A stretch of 64,000 nucleotides of DNA, from positions 1,189,576 to 1,253,575 of the forward strand of contig ML976985.1 in NCBI GenBank assembly GCA_010015675.1. The letters run 5' to 3'. Below, piece after piece: positions 1 through 10,327 of the stretch (its first letter is position 1; the number at the start of each line of letters is the position of its first letter). This stretch comes from Byssothecium circinans. Taxonomy: Eukaryota; Ascomycota; Dothideomycetes; Pleosporales; Massarinaceae. The translations under genes were made by a program, and so were the position numbers. A model generated the notes under the pieces. It was not told the origin of the DNA. It ran no database searches and worked only from the letters and a program-made list of their open reading frames with translations.

Positions 1-2
1 CT

Positions 3-464
3 ACGCACATCACGTACGGCGTGGACCTGTTCGCCACGGTCCTGCTTTCCGCCGCCAGAGACACCCAGCGCTTACTTGCCATATCGCAACCTTTCGACTT
101 CTCGCGCGCCGCCGCTAGCTTGGGATCGCCAAAGCAGCGGCTGAGAGCGACGCAGTTCCACGCTTCCATCCTTTTCATCCACCCGTCCTTCGACACGGGG
201 AGCATCTTGCTGTCGGATCTGAATGAGGTGAGGGTCGAGTTGGCGAGGCGCCGGCCCGAGTTGTTTGGTGAGGATGTAATTCTGGAGTGGCAGCCGCATT
301 TTGAGAAGGGGGATAGGGTTCCGGGGCCGGCGTCGGGGGAGCTGTATTGGGTGTTAGACTGTGTGGTCGTGTGTGGAGGGGAGAGGGCGGAGTTGTTAAG
401 AATGTGCGAGGAGGTGAGGGGGGAGTTGGCGAGGGTTGTTAAGATGGCTCCGGATGGAGTATAA
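3..464 (+). CDS. C-terminal part of an unidentified protein
   Basis: An open frame runs in from the left window edge and ends at a TAA at 462-464, leaving about 153 residues. The first in-frame codon that could be taken as a start is a GTG at 21, and the frame is open before it, so this is the 3' end of a longer gene. The visible part is rich in Arg, Glu and Leu, has no obvious membrane segment and ends in an amphipathic helix-like stretch. I do not recognise the family. Codon use looks normal and there is no RIP damage. Confidence 0.6.
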   Translation, partial: THITYGVDLFATVLLSAARDTQRLLAISQPFDFSRAAASLGSPKQRLRATQFHASILFIHPSFDTGSILLSDLNEVRVELARRRPELFGEDVILEWQPHFEKGDRVPGPASGELYWVLDCVVVCGGERAELLRMCEEVRGELARVVKMAPDGV

Positions 465-933
465 TACCGTATGAATGTTAGTAGTTACGTACGAAACATA
501 GGAGTTATGTAACTATTTAAGCGTATCTAGAGTTTTATAAGCGAATATTAGTCTATAAACAACGTATAGAAGAGGCGTAGCGAGTTTCTAAAGCAAGTAG
601 AGCTGGTGGATCAGATATGCTTGGGGAATCCCTAGCGCCCAAAGTCTCACTCCATCACTGAAACGAAAGAGATCTCTTGCGCAAGTGTGAAAGGCTTTGA
701 AGCCTTATGAAACACGATATTTGGGGTTGTGGCAGTAGCTGCCACTTCTGGCTGTGATGTCTGGAATACGTTCCCGCAGTTGGGCCCTGATTCCAACTCG
801 ACCTCGTTATCGGGATGCACCTTGACTAACAAATTTTACGGCATAGCCTAGCCGCCCTCGAAACCCGTGGCGCGCGTGACATCACTATAAGTGGCAACCT
901 ATCCACACGTACACCCTATTACCATTCTTCAAA
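465..933. other. Intergenic, nothing recognised
   Basis: No supported gene. Part of the stretch just after 480 is TA-rich and resembles the RIP-altered sequence seen elsewhere in the window, but no transposon domain can be read. A 61-codon minus-strand frame at 647-832 has no supporting feature. Confidence 0.4.
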
Positions 934-1430
934 ATGTCCAACGCCCCTCGTACAAGCAGAGAGGCGTAAGTGCGGGCTGGTCGAATCGATCCCGCACTTT
1001 CTCTTCTGATGTAGGAAGTGGGATAAACGGAGACGGAAGCTTCAGCTACGGCATAGAGTGCGATTCAGCGATCTTTCGTACGCGCTTAGAGGATACTTAA
1101 GCTAGAAAGAAAGGGGCAAAGTATTAACGGTCTAATAGAGCGATAGAAGCTAGACATAGAGATAGTGCAAGCTATAATCTAATTCGCAATAGAGACGAGA
1201 CGCCTACAGACCAGCAGCCAAGACACAGCAAGCATTAAGGATATGGTGGATGACAATGAGGATTAGCGGGGTCATATAGCAATAGAAGTGCTAGGGAGTG
1301 ATCTGGAATGAATATCGAGAAGCTCTCGTGATGTTGGAAAAGCCAGCAGTAGCAATTCATGCTAAGCTCCATCTTATAGCTTCAGCAGATCTATATAAAC
1401 CGATGATACGCTTATAGCAACCTTTTGTTG
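934..1430 (+). pseudogene. RIP-degraded gene remnant of unknown identity
   Basis: An ATG at 934 sits in an AAAATG context and is followed by a good splice donor (GTAAGT at 966) and an acceptor ending at 1014. Splicing joins a frame rich in Lys and Arg that ends at a TAG at 1103. Reading on, the same frame is broken by many TAG/TAA codons where CAG/CAA would be expected, then becomes open again to about 1430. This is what RIP-type C-to-T change does to a Gln-rich coding region. The family is not recognised; it could be an old transposon gene. The reading rests on one intron prediction and a stop-codon pattern. Confidence 0.3.
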
Positions 1431-1701
1431 CTTCCTAAATGCCGACTTTCCCTGTCCCACGAGAGAGAGGTTAACGTAATTCCAAAGGGCGTGTATCAAA
1501 CACTGGGATTGCGACTACGACCATAGCTCATCGGCGTTCTAAAGCAATTACGACGAAATTCATCATGCGCGAGACCACGTCAATTATAGCGCAACACAAC
1601 TTTTTACAAAACTCTTATTTTTGTGAGTTGGGTATGAGTTGACTAATCGGAATGAGTATCCACGCCGACTAAAGCAATTTCCGTGTTACCAAATAATTTC
1701 A

Positions 1702-1856
1702 TGTTGGACTGGACGGTACCGAACTGTTCTGCACGGTTCTCCTCTATCCGGCCTAGCCTTGGCCACTCGCCTATATATTCCCGTCTCCTGAGCTGGACCG
1801 CGATACACACAATTCATCCTTTTCTCTCCATGCCCTCGATGCTCCGCTGTCCAACG
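1702..1856 (+). mobile_element. Solo LTR of a Ty1/copia element with 5-bp target duplication
   Basis: A 155-bp segment begins TGTTGGAC and ends GTCCAACG, and is flanked on both sides by TTTCA (1697-1701 and 1857-1861). Its sequence, with a central TATATA, follows the LTRs at 50,724-50,881, 56,491-56,648 and 62,577-62,733. The last base is G where the family has A. No internal region is attached, so it is a solo LTR left by LTR-LTR recombination. It is only lightly mutated and lies 111 bp beyond the stop of the minus-strand gene at 1968-3653. Confidence 0.85.
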
Positions 1857-1967
1857 TTTCAAGAAGACGGAAATCATGCCATTACTTCCAGTGGAAGGTC
1901 GTAAAATGCCAACATCTGCCAATTTCGTCTGCGCTTCTCTGATTGTGCCCACTCTACTGTTCTAGTT

Positions 1968-3653
1968 CTATACTTCCGCTGTAGTGATGTCCTCTTGGAC
2001 GGAGTCCATCTCTTGAACATCTTCCACCTCTGCGTCTTGAACGGGTTCCGCCTCCGCCTCTTTAATGGAGTCCGTCTCCTGAGCGTGGTCCACCGCTTCT
2101 GTCTGCTCTCGTCCTTCAATCAGCTCTCCCTCTTCGATCGGCTCTCTTGCTTTGGCTTCATTCATGAGTCGTTCGCGACGCTGCCGCCTAGTTTCGTAAT
2201 TCTTGACAGTGTCATCAACATACTGCGTCAAATCCTCCTCAAACTGCACATGCTTGATCCACCTCCCCTTTGCAGTACGCTTTGCGAAAGCAATGCACTT
2301 ATCCTGGTAGCCAAGGTAATGGCTCAACTCGAAAATTATCTCCACATCCTTCTTCTGCGCATACTTCTCCACCTGATGGCACAGATACTTGACAGATTCC
2401 AACTCCGTTGCGCCAACGAATTCTGCCATGTTTGCCTTGGCTACCATGACGCGTACTGTCTCCAAGCCGGTCAACAACTTCATGGACTTCTTCCGCTTAA
2501 TTCCCATAGTCTTCAAGTGTCCGTAATCCGCGTCCAACATCCAATCTTGCATATGCACAGTCCTGATGGCTTGGCACTGCTCGGCGTCCAGGGCGTAAAT
2601 GAGGTTGCGCAAGCCATGTGTCGGCTTTTCGGCTTCGCCAAAAGAGTTCATGCTGAAGGGCAAGAGACGGGTTTCATGGTTGACTTGGTGGCTGACAAGA
2701 GTTAGGGCGAGATAGTGGGCGGAGAACGGCGCCTTCCAACTATAGCACTTGTTGATGCGGAAACCAAGGTTGCGTGGCATGGAAGGATGTGCGGTCTTGA
2801 ATCTCGAGTTGACCTTGTAAGACGTGGCAGACGTAGTGGGTCGTCGGTTCTTTGAAATGCGCACAGCCTGCACTGGCTTTCCGGTCCTAGCAGCTTTGAT
2901 CGCAGCTTCGTTCTCCAGGTAACGATCCATGAACGCTTTCGAAGGGTGCCCGGCATAAACGAGGTTCCCACCGAGGACGTACTTATAAATCTGGTTTCTA
3001 ATCTCTCCGGGGAGACGGAGAAAAGGCGACTGGATCATGTTCAATGCGGTAATTTGGCTGTGGGGATGGGGCGGCTTGGGTTTCCGGACACGAAGAGTCA
3101 TCGGGTGTTTGGAAGCCATGCGAGGGAGCTCAACAGGAGGTTCATTACGGAATCGGTGAGCAAGTCCGCGAGGGGAATCCTGAGAGAAAAGTTTGATAAC
3201 CTTTGCTGGAGGCAATGTCGTTTCGCGGGCTGCAGGCGGTAGTGGCCGCTTCAACCTAATCACTAAGGCATTTTGAGGGTCGGTTGTAGGCGTAGGTGAG
3301 GGTAAATCTGCCTTTCGCTCCTGAGACACCATAGGCTGCATGATTATAGGCCGCTCGGAGGTGTCGTGCGAAATCTTGACTCGCTTTCGGGGAGGCAACG
3401 CCGACTCCAGCGCATGAGGTGACAGTGAGCGCTTGAAACCCACGTGCAGGAACTTGGGAGCAATCTTTATGGAGGCATCCCATGCCGACAGCGACTTGCA
3501 ACCGCGCGGAGTCATTGGAGATCCGAAGCCTTCCTGCGGGGTGTCTGGCAGAGGCTTTTCGGCGAGCGAGGGCGAGGGCGACAGTGAATGACGAGCGCGA
3601 TGTGCCATGGATTCGCTGAGATCGGCTGGTGAGGCTACACCGTGAGAAGTCAT
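1968..3653 (-). CDS. 2EXR/DUF7730-type F-box-like family protein, long form
   Basis: A single-exon frame of 561 residues. The N-terminal 200 residues are Ser/Pro/Lys-rich and probably disordered, with basic patches such as PPRKRVKI that could act in nuclear import. Near residue 210 the family signature appears: SPFLRLPGEIRNQIYKYVLGG-like, with the SPxLRLPGEIR core. The conserved LTLVSHQVNHET..LLPF block follows about 115 residues later. The C-terminal 45 residues are acidic repeats of an E/D-V-Q-E/D kind. This family is greatly expanded in filamentous ascomycetes and its molecular role is not established; the first motif resembles an F-box. Six other loci of the family lie in this window. It is much longer than its relatives here (250-330 residues). 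Confidence 0.8.
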   Translation of the reverse strand: MTSHGVASPADLSESMAHRARHSLSPSPSLAEKPLPDTPQEGFGSPMTPRGCKSLSAWDASIKIAPKFLHVGFKRSLSPHALESALPPRKRVKISHDTSERPIIMQPMVSQERKADLPSPTPTTDPQNALVIRLKRPLPPAARETTLPPAKVIKLFSQDSPRGLAHRFRNEPPVELPRMASKHPMTLRVRKPKPPHPHSQITALNMIQSPFLRLPGEIRNQIYKYVLGGNLVYAGHPSKAFMDRYLENEAAIKAARTGKPVQAVRISKNRRPTTSATSYKVNSRFKTAHPSMPRNLGFRINKCYSWKAPFSAHYLALTLVSHQVNHETRLLPFSMNSFGEAEKPTHGLRNLIYALDAEQCQAIRTVHMQDWMLDADYGHLKTMGIKRKKSMKLLTGLETVRVMVAKANMAEFVGATELESVKYLCHQVEKYAQKKDVEIIFELSHYLGYQDKCIAFAKRTAKGRWIKHVQFEEDLTQYVDDTVKNYETRRQRRERLMNEAKAREPIEEGELIEGREQTEAVDHAQETDSIKEAEAEPVQDAEVEDVQEMDSVQEDITTAEV

Positions 3654-5157
3654 TGCGAGGTATTGTAGCGGAGATGTGAGGTCGGCTTTTCAGTTGTGTG
3701 GATATTACGGACCCGCGGACAGGCCGTGTTGGTAGTAGTGTGCGAGAGTAGAAAAAGTGTTGTTGATAGTGGTGTAGTAGGGAAACAGATTCGCGATTCC
3801 AAGAAGAGTGTACTCTAAGAAGGGTGCACGTTGAAGCTGTCAAGTTGAGAATGTGTTGATGGTCAGTGGTCGGGTTGCTCGGTCGGGGCCTGGGGCTGTC
3901 ATTGGGAAAAAATAACACTAGACTGAATCAGGCAATGCACGCTCAAGAGGTGCAAACGCAGGTGAATGCTTCATGGATCTCGACGCAGCCAGTCTACACA
4001 ATATCAAGAACCAAATCTACGCTATTGTTTCTGAAATCGAATTGATATCTTCAATACAATAAAGGCCACAAAATTCCCATAAAGCGACTTTAGTGCAAAC
4101 TCTTGTTTGTATTTTTTTTGGTGACACCACACTGAAAGGACCAAAAATAACCACGACATATACATTTGGTCCGTGAAGACCATCCTCAGACAAGGCAAAT
4201 GTCCATAAGTTCAGGCCTAAGACGGATTGCTTGGTGGTCATACTTCTAAGGGGCGAACACGGATATGAGACATCAGACGGTTGTGTAGTACAGTGCAGAG
4301 CAGAAATCTGAGAATAATTTCTAGTTCTATCCTTCTAGTCGACCTGGTATGCGCCGAATCGGCCCGTGTTTAGCTACGGTCCAGAACAGGTAACCAACCC
4401 CTCATTCTTGTATCAGACACTCTACGATCTGAGAATCGAAAGAGGGTATAAAACCGATATACGTTCCTTCCCCGGCGAATTTTCCAATAGGAATGCCCGG
4501 AAACGCGCGATTTCTCCTTACCGCATATTCTAATACGACAATGGTGTGGTCTGACTTTATTTGATGGAACCGAAATGCTTAAAAACTTGCGATGAATGCT
4601 TACCGGCTTGGCGGTTGTACCGGCCCACTGGGTCGCACGCAGCAGCTACATAAACACGAAGGCAACTACTTCCGGGACCGTTTACTCCGGCGGGGAAGAT
4701 GAAGTCCAGATGCTTCGTTGTGATCGGAGCGTTATTTAAGCCGGATTCCGTTCCATTCGACACATGGTTGGATATCAAATTCACCTGCCAAAAGCGTCGA
4801 AATACAGTTGCACAACAACGATTCAACGAGTTGGAGTTGAGGAATGTCTCGTATCTGGAGCATTCCTGCGCTGTATTCACTGTGTTTGTTGCCTTGTGCC
4901 TTCTTTTCGATTTCCAACGATTCGTTCGACTGCAATGCCGTTGTATGCATAGTAGTATTGAGTTCAATATATCGTCGTCAGCGCTGTTCTTGATTCCCTT
5001 GTGCGCATGAAAGCTGAGTCGTATTTTCGTAGCTGAATGAATTCGGGGATGTATAAGTATAAGGTGAATCGTTCGAGGAGCGGATATCTTTCATCGCTCG
5101 ACAGATTGTTTGGTAACTACCCCAGAAGACGGACCTCGTCAAACCTCTCCCAAAATC
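3654..5157. other. Intergenic region upstream of the propeller gene
   Basis: About 1.5 kb without a gene I can support. A TATA-like element (GGTATAAAACC) lies near 4445 but leads only to short frames. Several overlapping frames at 4550-5010 lack any recognisable domain or splice pattern. The last 110 bases hold the probable promoter and leader of the gene at 5158. Confidence 0.4.
5052..5057 (+). promoter_or_regulatory. TATA-like element of the propeller gene
   Basis: TATAAG, followed after two bases by another TATAAG, lies about 105 bases upstream of the split start codon at 5158. Spacing fits a short leader. This is inference from position only. Confidence 0.35.
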
Positions 5158-6545
5158 ATGTAAGCGAACAGCCGGGGAGGATGTTAAGCCTGTTGCTCCT
5201 TGGCCTTGCAATTGAGATCCGATTAGCTAACCTGAGGGTCCCAGGGCTTCGCTACTCATATTCACATCCGTGATCATTATTTCTTTTGGCTCCAACCGGA
5301 TGAATAGCTTCGGCTGTGGGTCCAACAAAAACGTACGGTGTCCATCCTTCCGTCCATATGGCTCGCATGTCTAACTACCAGGGTAGATGATGCATAAGGC
5401 GTGGAACGGTAAGTGCCAATTCTATCCCTTCCGTCGGTTTTTCATCCTCGGCTGACCCCTACCCGTCTAGGCAATAGTTGGGTGCCTTCCATGACCACAT
5501 GGGACAACATGGGAGGAAATTTCAACTGGGCCCCAACAGCCGTTACATGGCCTGGATCCGGTAACATGGCTATGATGGGTGTGGGGGCCGATGGCCAAGT
5601 ATGCTCTAAATTCCACAACCCTTTCGTGTTTCTCTAACCCAGATCCACAGATGTGGTCAAGGAACGGGACTACCGGGTCCATGGGTGACTGGAATAATAT
5701 GGGAGGCTCATTCAGCACGCCTCCTACTTCCACATCCTGGGGCTCTAACAGCATGACTGTCGCAGGTGTGGGCACAGACGGCGCCATGTGGACCCGTACA
5801 AATACCGGCTCCGGATGGGGAGGCTGGGAGTCACTGGGCGGAACGTTCACAAACGCCCCGCCGTCAATGACTACCTGGGGGAACAATCAACGCGCTGTCT
5901 GTGGCGTGGGTTCTGATGGCGGGGCTTGGATGAGGTTCTATTCGGGAGGTAGTTGGGGCAGCTGGCAGGGACTTGGCGGCACCTTCATCAGTTCAGTCAT
6001 CATCATCTCTCGCGGTTCTGGCTTTTTGGATTTGTATGGGATTGGATCGAACCAGCAGGTATACCCCACTAATTTCCTGTGCCGTAATTAGCAAACATTA
6101 TTGCTGACGCATCTTAGATGTACACGCGCTCATACTCAAACGGTAACTGGGGAAGCTGGACCTCTCTAGGCGGAACGTTCGGCAGCACGCCGGGGGCCGT
6201 TTCGTGGGGCTCGAATCGCATGGACTGCTACGGCAAAGGCACAGATGGCAACGTAAGTCCCGCACCCCATCCACAATTAACCCGCAACAAAGTATCTGAT
6301 AGAACCGTCTGCAGACGTGGCACAAGGCCTGGACGGGGACCGGTGGCTGGGGCAGCTGGGAGAACATGGGCAATGCATGCAAGGGTGCCCCCGCAGCAGG
6401 CTCTTGGGGCACGAATCAGATGACTGTCATGTGCACGGGTAATAACAATAATATGATGATGAAAAGTTGGGATGGGACGCAATGGACACCTTCGGGGTCG
6501 GCATGGGATAACATGGGAGGTTCGTTTGTTGATGATGGGGCGTAA
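5158..6545 (+). CDS. DUF346 / PLL-like seven-bladed beta-propeller protein
   Basis: Seven exons can be read: 5158-5159, 5245-5332, 5387-5408, 5471-5598, 5651-6058, 6118-6252 and 6315-6545, giving 337 residues with all phases matching. Introns are 52-85 nt with GT..AG ends. The protein is seven repeats of about 45 residues with the pattern W..LGG.f...P...SWG.N.m...g.GtDG.mw.r...g.W, the repeat of unknown function DUF346 found in PLL/PHL-type propeller lectins. Seven repeats make a complete propeller. Known relatives bind sugars such as fucose; sugar binding here is inference. There is no clear signal peptide; the hydrophobic start corresponds to a blade strand, since a similar SSVIIIS segment opens blade 5. 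Introns 2, 4, 5 and 6 all fall next to the DG(Q/N).M/W position, as if blades were duplicated as exon units. The start codon itself is interrupted by intron 1. Confidence 0.8.
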
Positions 6546-7797
6546 GCAAAGTTCGCCCGATGATAGCAAGGCAGAACAGCGTAAGTGAGGGTGGGTGGTA
6601 CAGGGGAGTCTATTATTTGCTATGAACTTTATGCGGGGGGTTGGTATGGTGCAGCTATAACGGTTACTCGCATTTACCAGACTGTATGTCCAATGTAACA
6701 ATCCACGTCCCACGGATAAGTTCCATGACTTTCGTACCACCGCAGTGAACATATTTGCCATCCAATTTGCAAGAAACCGGTTTAGACAAGGACCTCTGGA
6801 GAGAAAAGCCATCGAAATACGATATATAAATAGCAAAGTAGTTGGATGTCGGAGGGTAGAACACGCGTGATTAGTGGTAAGTGGCTGTGATATTGTAGAC
6901 TTCATGGAGGCATACCGTTTAGACCACGCTACAGACACCCTAAACGTCAACCCTCCTTAGGATTCTCTACACCGGGAGTAAAGCAATCTTGTCCCTGATT
7001 AGTCTCCTGAAAGCAGCCGATGCACATGGTATCACGATCTGAGGATCGGGTGTCAAAAAGCGCAAATGGATGTATTGGGAATCTGCTGAAGAGCTATCTA
7101 GGAGGGGGGTTCGCCTCTCAATCTACGTATTTTTTGCGCTTCTGCAACTCTACTTTTCTAACTTGAAAATCTGTTTACAGCACCCTATCCTTCCATACCG
7201 CTATCATAGCAACCTCTTTCCACTAATCCACAGCCTTGAATAAAACACCACATGTTTTTTTCGCCAACTAGTTAGCCACTCCCGGTTTACCCTCTATAGG
7301 CCTCGTACCCCAAAACTTCAACGGGTAACACAAACAGCCTACTTGGCCCGCGAGCCTTTTCAAATGCACTGTCTCTCTTTCCCCCTTCCAAGACCAGTAG
7401 TCCACTTCTTTAACCTTCACTCACATCACTATTCCTGGATACTTGAATCAACACGCACAGTACTTACCTAAGTATTATGTATATTTGCGGAGTGAAAACA
7501 CTTCGTTATTGTTTGAAAGGAGTGAAGGAGCTAATATTAAATAAGAGTGTACAAAGAGCCGATGTCCGGATGCCACAGATAGACGAGAAGTATTGAACAT
7601 GAGTTCTGCCCGGAATCGGAGAAGAGGTGAGGGATAGTAGGTGCACATGTTGATGTTGAGGGGATTGTTGAGTTCAGAATATGTATGTATTGATTGGGCC
7701 GCATCTATACGAAGGAGAGAAGGGGGAGGGAAGAAGGCAGAGAGAATTAGAGATAGGAACAGACTTTGGATGTTCTGTTTCGTTCCGTGCAGTAGTA
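6546..7797. other. Intergenic, nothing recognised
   Basis: 1.25 kb with only short unsupported frames on both strands. No RIP signature, repeat or recognisable domain was seen. Confidence 0.4.
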
Positions 7798-8868
7798 CTA
7801 AACGGTCGGCTCCTCCTCCTCCGTCTTCTTCCCCTTCTTCTCCTTCTCAACCTTCCTCTTCGGAATCCAAATCAACCTCTTATAAGCCTCCCCCTTCCAC
7901 ACAGCTAACATGGTATAGCTATGGTATCCAACTTGCTGTTCAACCCGGACTTCGACATCCCTCCTGCCCAAGTACCCGAGGACCTCCTCAATAGCCTTCT
8001 GACAACACCTATCTGGAACCGGCGAGTCGAACTCCCAGGTAAGTTGCATGATGACGCTGCGTACACCAGTAAAGGCCGAGAGATCGAGACCACTGAATGG
8101 AGGAACGTTTCCAGGGTAGCTGACCCAGAAGGGAGTGGCCTTGCGGGCTGAGAGGCGGATTTTGCGGATTGCGGTGAGTTGGGGGGCGGTTAAGCAGATA
8201 AGCCAAGGGAAGATGGAGAAGGGTTTGGGTGTGTGCGCGGGCTGTTTCTCCTTCTCGACGACTGCGGTTGTGCCATTTTCCGCTTCCGCTTTGTCCTTCT
8301 CTGTAGCTGCTTCTTTCGCCTTGCCCTTCTTCTTTTCCGCTCTACTGTCCCACCAGTAAACTATCTCGCAAAACCACCCAGTCTCGAACGGAATCAAGGC
8401 CGTGTCGGCCCTGATCTGACGACACACCTCGGTGAGAGCGAGATAGTTAGTAACGCTGAAGGCTTTGGCGTCCACACGAGGCTGTTTCGCTTTAGTCATA
8501 CGCTTCTCGAGTACGTACGTGAAGCGGCGTTCGGCGAAGTCATATGCTGAACCGATAACTGCATCCCCAAAGGCGTATTCGAAGATTTGCAGGCGTATCT
8601 CCGTGGGGAGACGGAGAAGAGGGGAGTCCTGTTGTATCGTAGACGCATTGCAGTGGCTTTGACAGACGTTTGACGTGGGATGTTGAAAGGTGAGCGAGTG
8701 AGTGTAGCCGTCGCTTAAAATGTTAGTTCTCGGAATACCAAAGTACGCTTGATGCTTACCTGCTTGAGGTGCCTGCCCAAGTGCGAAAGTTTGGAATGGG
8801 TAGGTGTGTGAAACGAAGAGAAGTGGAACAAGGAAGGAGCGGGCGCAATATTTCTTCCCCAAACACAC
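7798..8868 (-). CDS. 2EXR/DUF7730-type F-box-like family protein, start uncertain
   Basis: The frame gives 356 residues if the ATG at 8868 is used. The conserved part begins at TIQQDSPLLRLPTEIRLQIFEYAFG about 75 codons in, followed by NYLALTEVCRQIRADTALIPFETG, then a Lys/Glu-rich insert, FPWLICLTAPQLTAIRKIRL, and a basic C-terminus. The first 75 residues have no counterpart in the paralogue at 9155-10,138, which starts MATTIQQQE. The equivalent ATG here, at 8648, is one base out of frame, so either the start was lost or an upstream start is used. A donor/acceptor pair at 8759/8714 would break the frame if spliced and could only be a leader intron. The gene is divergent from, and closest to, the paralogue at 9155. 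Confidence 0.65.
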   Translation of the reverse strand: MCLGKKYCARSFLVPLLFVSHTYPFQTFALGQAPQAGKHQAYFGIPRTNILSDGYTHSLTFQHPTSNVCQSHCNASTIQQDSPLLRLPTEIRLQIFEYAFGDAVIGSAYDFAERRFTYVLEKRMTKAKQPRVDAKAFSVTNYLALTEVCRQIRADTALIPFETGWFCEIVYWWDSRAEKKKGKAKEAATEKDKAEAENGTTAVVEKEKQPAHTPKPFSIFPWLICLTAPQLTAIRKIRLSARKATPFWVSYPGNVPPFSGLDLSAFTGVRSVIMQLTWEFDSPVPDRCCQKAIEEVLGYLGRRDVEVRVEQQVGYHSYTMLAVWKGEAYKRLIWIPKRKVEKEKKGKKTEEEEPTV

Positions 8869-9040
8869 CTTAGCTTATTCAACTATGAGTCATGACTTAG
8901 TTTGCAGCTGCCTTATACTAGCGTTTTATGCAAATGCAGCGTTCCGTTTGTGATTGTACACACTGCTGATTTAGGCAGTAATATCGCCTAGTCTACCAGA
9001 AATAAAAGCACAACGCACGTTCAACGGAGCGCCTTGCGAG

Positions 9041-9047
9041 TATAAAT
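9041..9047 (+). promoter_or_regulatory. TATA box of the gene at 9155
   Basis: TATAAAT in a GAG-TATAAATT context, 114 bases upstream of the ATG at 9155. The 5' leader that follows is CA-rich, as is common upstream of fungal starts. Confidence 0.45.
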
Positions 9048-9154
9048 TGCCCATGCGTCGGTCGCTCCATCATTATATCAACTCCCACATTTACAACACA
9101 AATCATATCAACACCCACGTTTCCAACCACGATAACGACAACAAGCTGTCTACA

Positions 9155-10138
9155 ATGGCGACAACGATACAACAACAGGAGTCCCCGCTTCTCCGCCTCC
9201 CCGCAGAACTCCGCCTCCAGATCTTCGAATACGTCCTCGCCGGCCAAAACTTCAGCTCCGTGATAGACAACAATACCGAGCGCCTAACCCACGTAATCGA
9301 AGACAAAACCACCGACCCAGCAACATGGCACCCCCTTTCCTCCGACCCAAACCACTACTTCGCCCTCAGCAAAACATGCCGGCAAACGCGCGCCGACACG
9401 CGTGATCTCCCCCTCAAACTCGGAACCTTCTGCCAGCTTTCAAAAGTAATCTGGACCGAAGACGAGAAGCACCAGGCGTGGCTCATACGCGAGAGGACGG
9501 AACAGATAGAGCGGGTTCAAAGGGAACATGTCCCCGAGCGAAGGATCCCAGTCCCATTTGTGGCCCCCACACCCGTGGACATGTTCCCCTGGAGAACCTG
9601 TCTGGATGAGGAACAACAGGCTGCTATCCGCAGTATTCGCTTCAACCTCAAGACTCCCTGGCGTTTCCATCTTACTTACTTCAACACTCTTATGAGAAAC
9701 CGCGCCGCGGCCCTGATCCCTATGCACCCGCTGTCCAAGTTCACGGGCGTCAGGACCGTGTTCGTTAATTATGTTCATCAGTGGGACCCGTGCCCTACTC
9801 AACCCAACATGCAGGACACTGTTGATGGTATTGTTCGGTATTTGGGGAGGAGCGACGTGGAGATTGTGTTCGAGTTTACGTTCAAGGGATATAGAGGGGC
9901 TAATGTTCACATGACGCCGGAAGAGCGGCTGCGCTGCATGTACCTTAGGTTTTACGAGGTATGGTGGAAAGACGGAGTTTTCACGGAGAAGAGTTGGAGC
10001 ACGGGATTTGGGCCTGAGGTAGGGGAAAGGAGGAGTCGTGGGAATCTGTGGCCAGAAGATAATGGAGGAGTGATATTTAACATACCTACCCTAGAAGAAC
10101 TCCGGGGATGGCGTCGCGGGCTGCGAGTGAAGATGTAA
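9155..10138 (+). CDS. 2EXR/DUF7730-type F-box-like family protein
   Basis: A single exon of 327 residues. The ATG at 9155 is preferred over the in-frame ATG at 9047 because the family motif follows at once (MATTIQQQESPLLRLPAEL), and because the upstream residues are an unlikely His/Asn-rich translation of the leader. Conserved blocks: SPLLRLPAELRLQIFEYVLA, HYFALSKTCRQTRADT, FPWRTCLDEEQQAAIRSIRF, LSKFTGVRTVFV and a region equivalent to GYLGRxDVE. It is divergent from its paralogue at 7798-8868 and convergent with sec10. Function of the family is unknown; the first motif is F-box-like. Confidence 0.8.
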   Translation: MATTIQQQESPLLRLPAELRLQIFEYVLAGQNFSSVIDNNTERLTHVIEDKTTDPATWHPLSSDPNHYFALSKTCRQTRADTRDLPLKLGTFCQLSKVIWTEDEKHQAWLIRERTEQIERVQREHVPERRIPVPFVAPTPVDMFPWRTCLDEEQQAAIRSIRFNLKTPWRFHLTYFNTLMRNRAAALIPMHPLSKFTGVRTVFVNYVHQWDPCPTQPNMQDTVDGIVRYLGRSDVEIVFEFTFKGYRGANVHMTPEERLRCMYLRFYEVWWKDGVFTEKSWSTGFGPEVGERRSRGNLWPEDNGGVIFNIPTLEELRGWRRGLRVKM

Positions 10139-10327
10139 ATGTAGCCGAGGATGGTTTTAGGGTACTATCTTACGTTAAGGTATCTAGGCAATTAGTAATG
10201 TTGAGCATAACAGTTCCCCTTGTACTTCGCTCTTCTTCTTCTAGAACTATCACTGCCCATTCGCCATCACCCATCCCTCCCCCACTCAACAACTTCAGTA
10301 TCCCTACATCATCCAACAACCTTAGCA

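Noticed and set aside
4557..5010. Overlapping frames of 60-136 codons on both strands
   Set aside because: No splice pattern, domain or composition bias supports any one of them.
7641..7994. Plus-strand frames with Ser/Pro-rich translation
   Set aside because: They are antisense to the Lys/Glu-rich C-terminus of the family gene at 7798-8868 and have no domain or start support.
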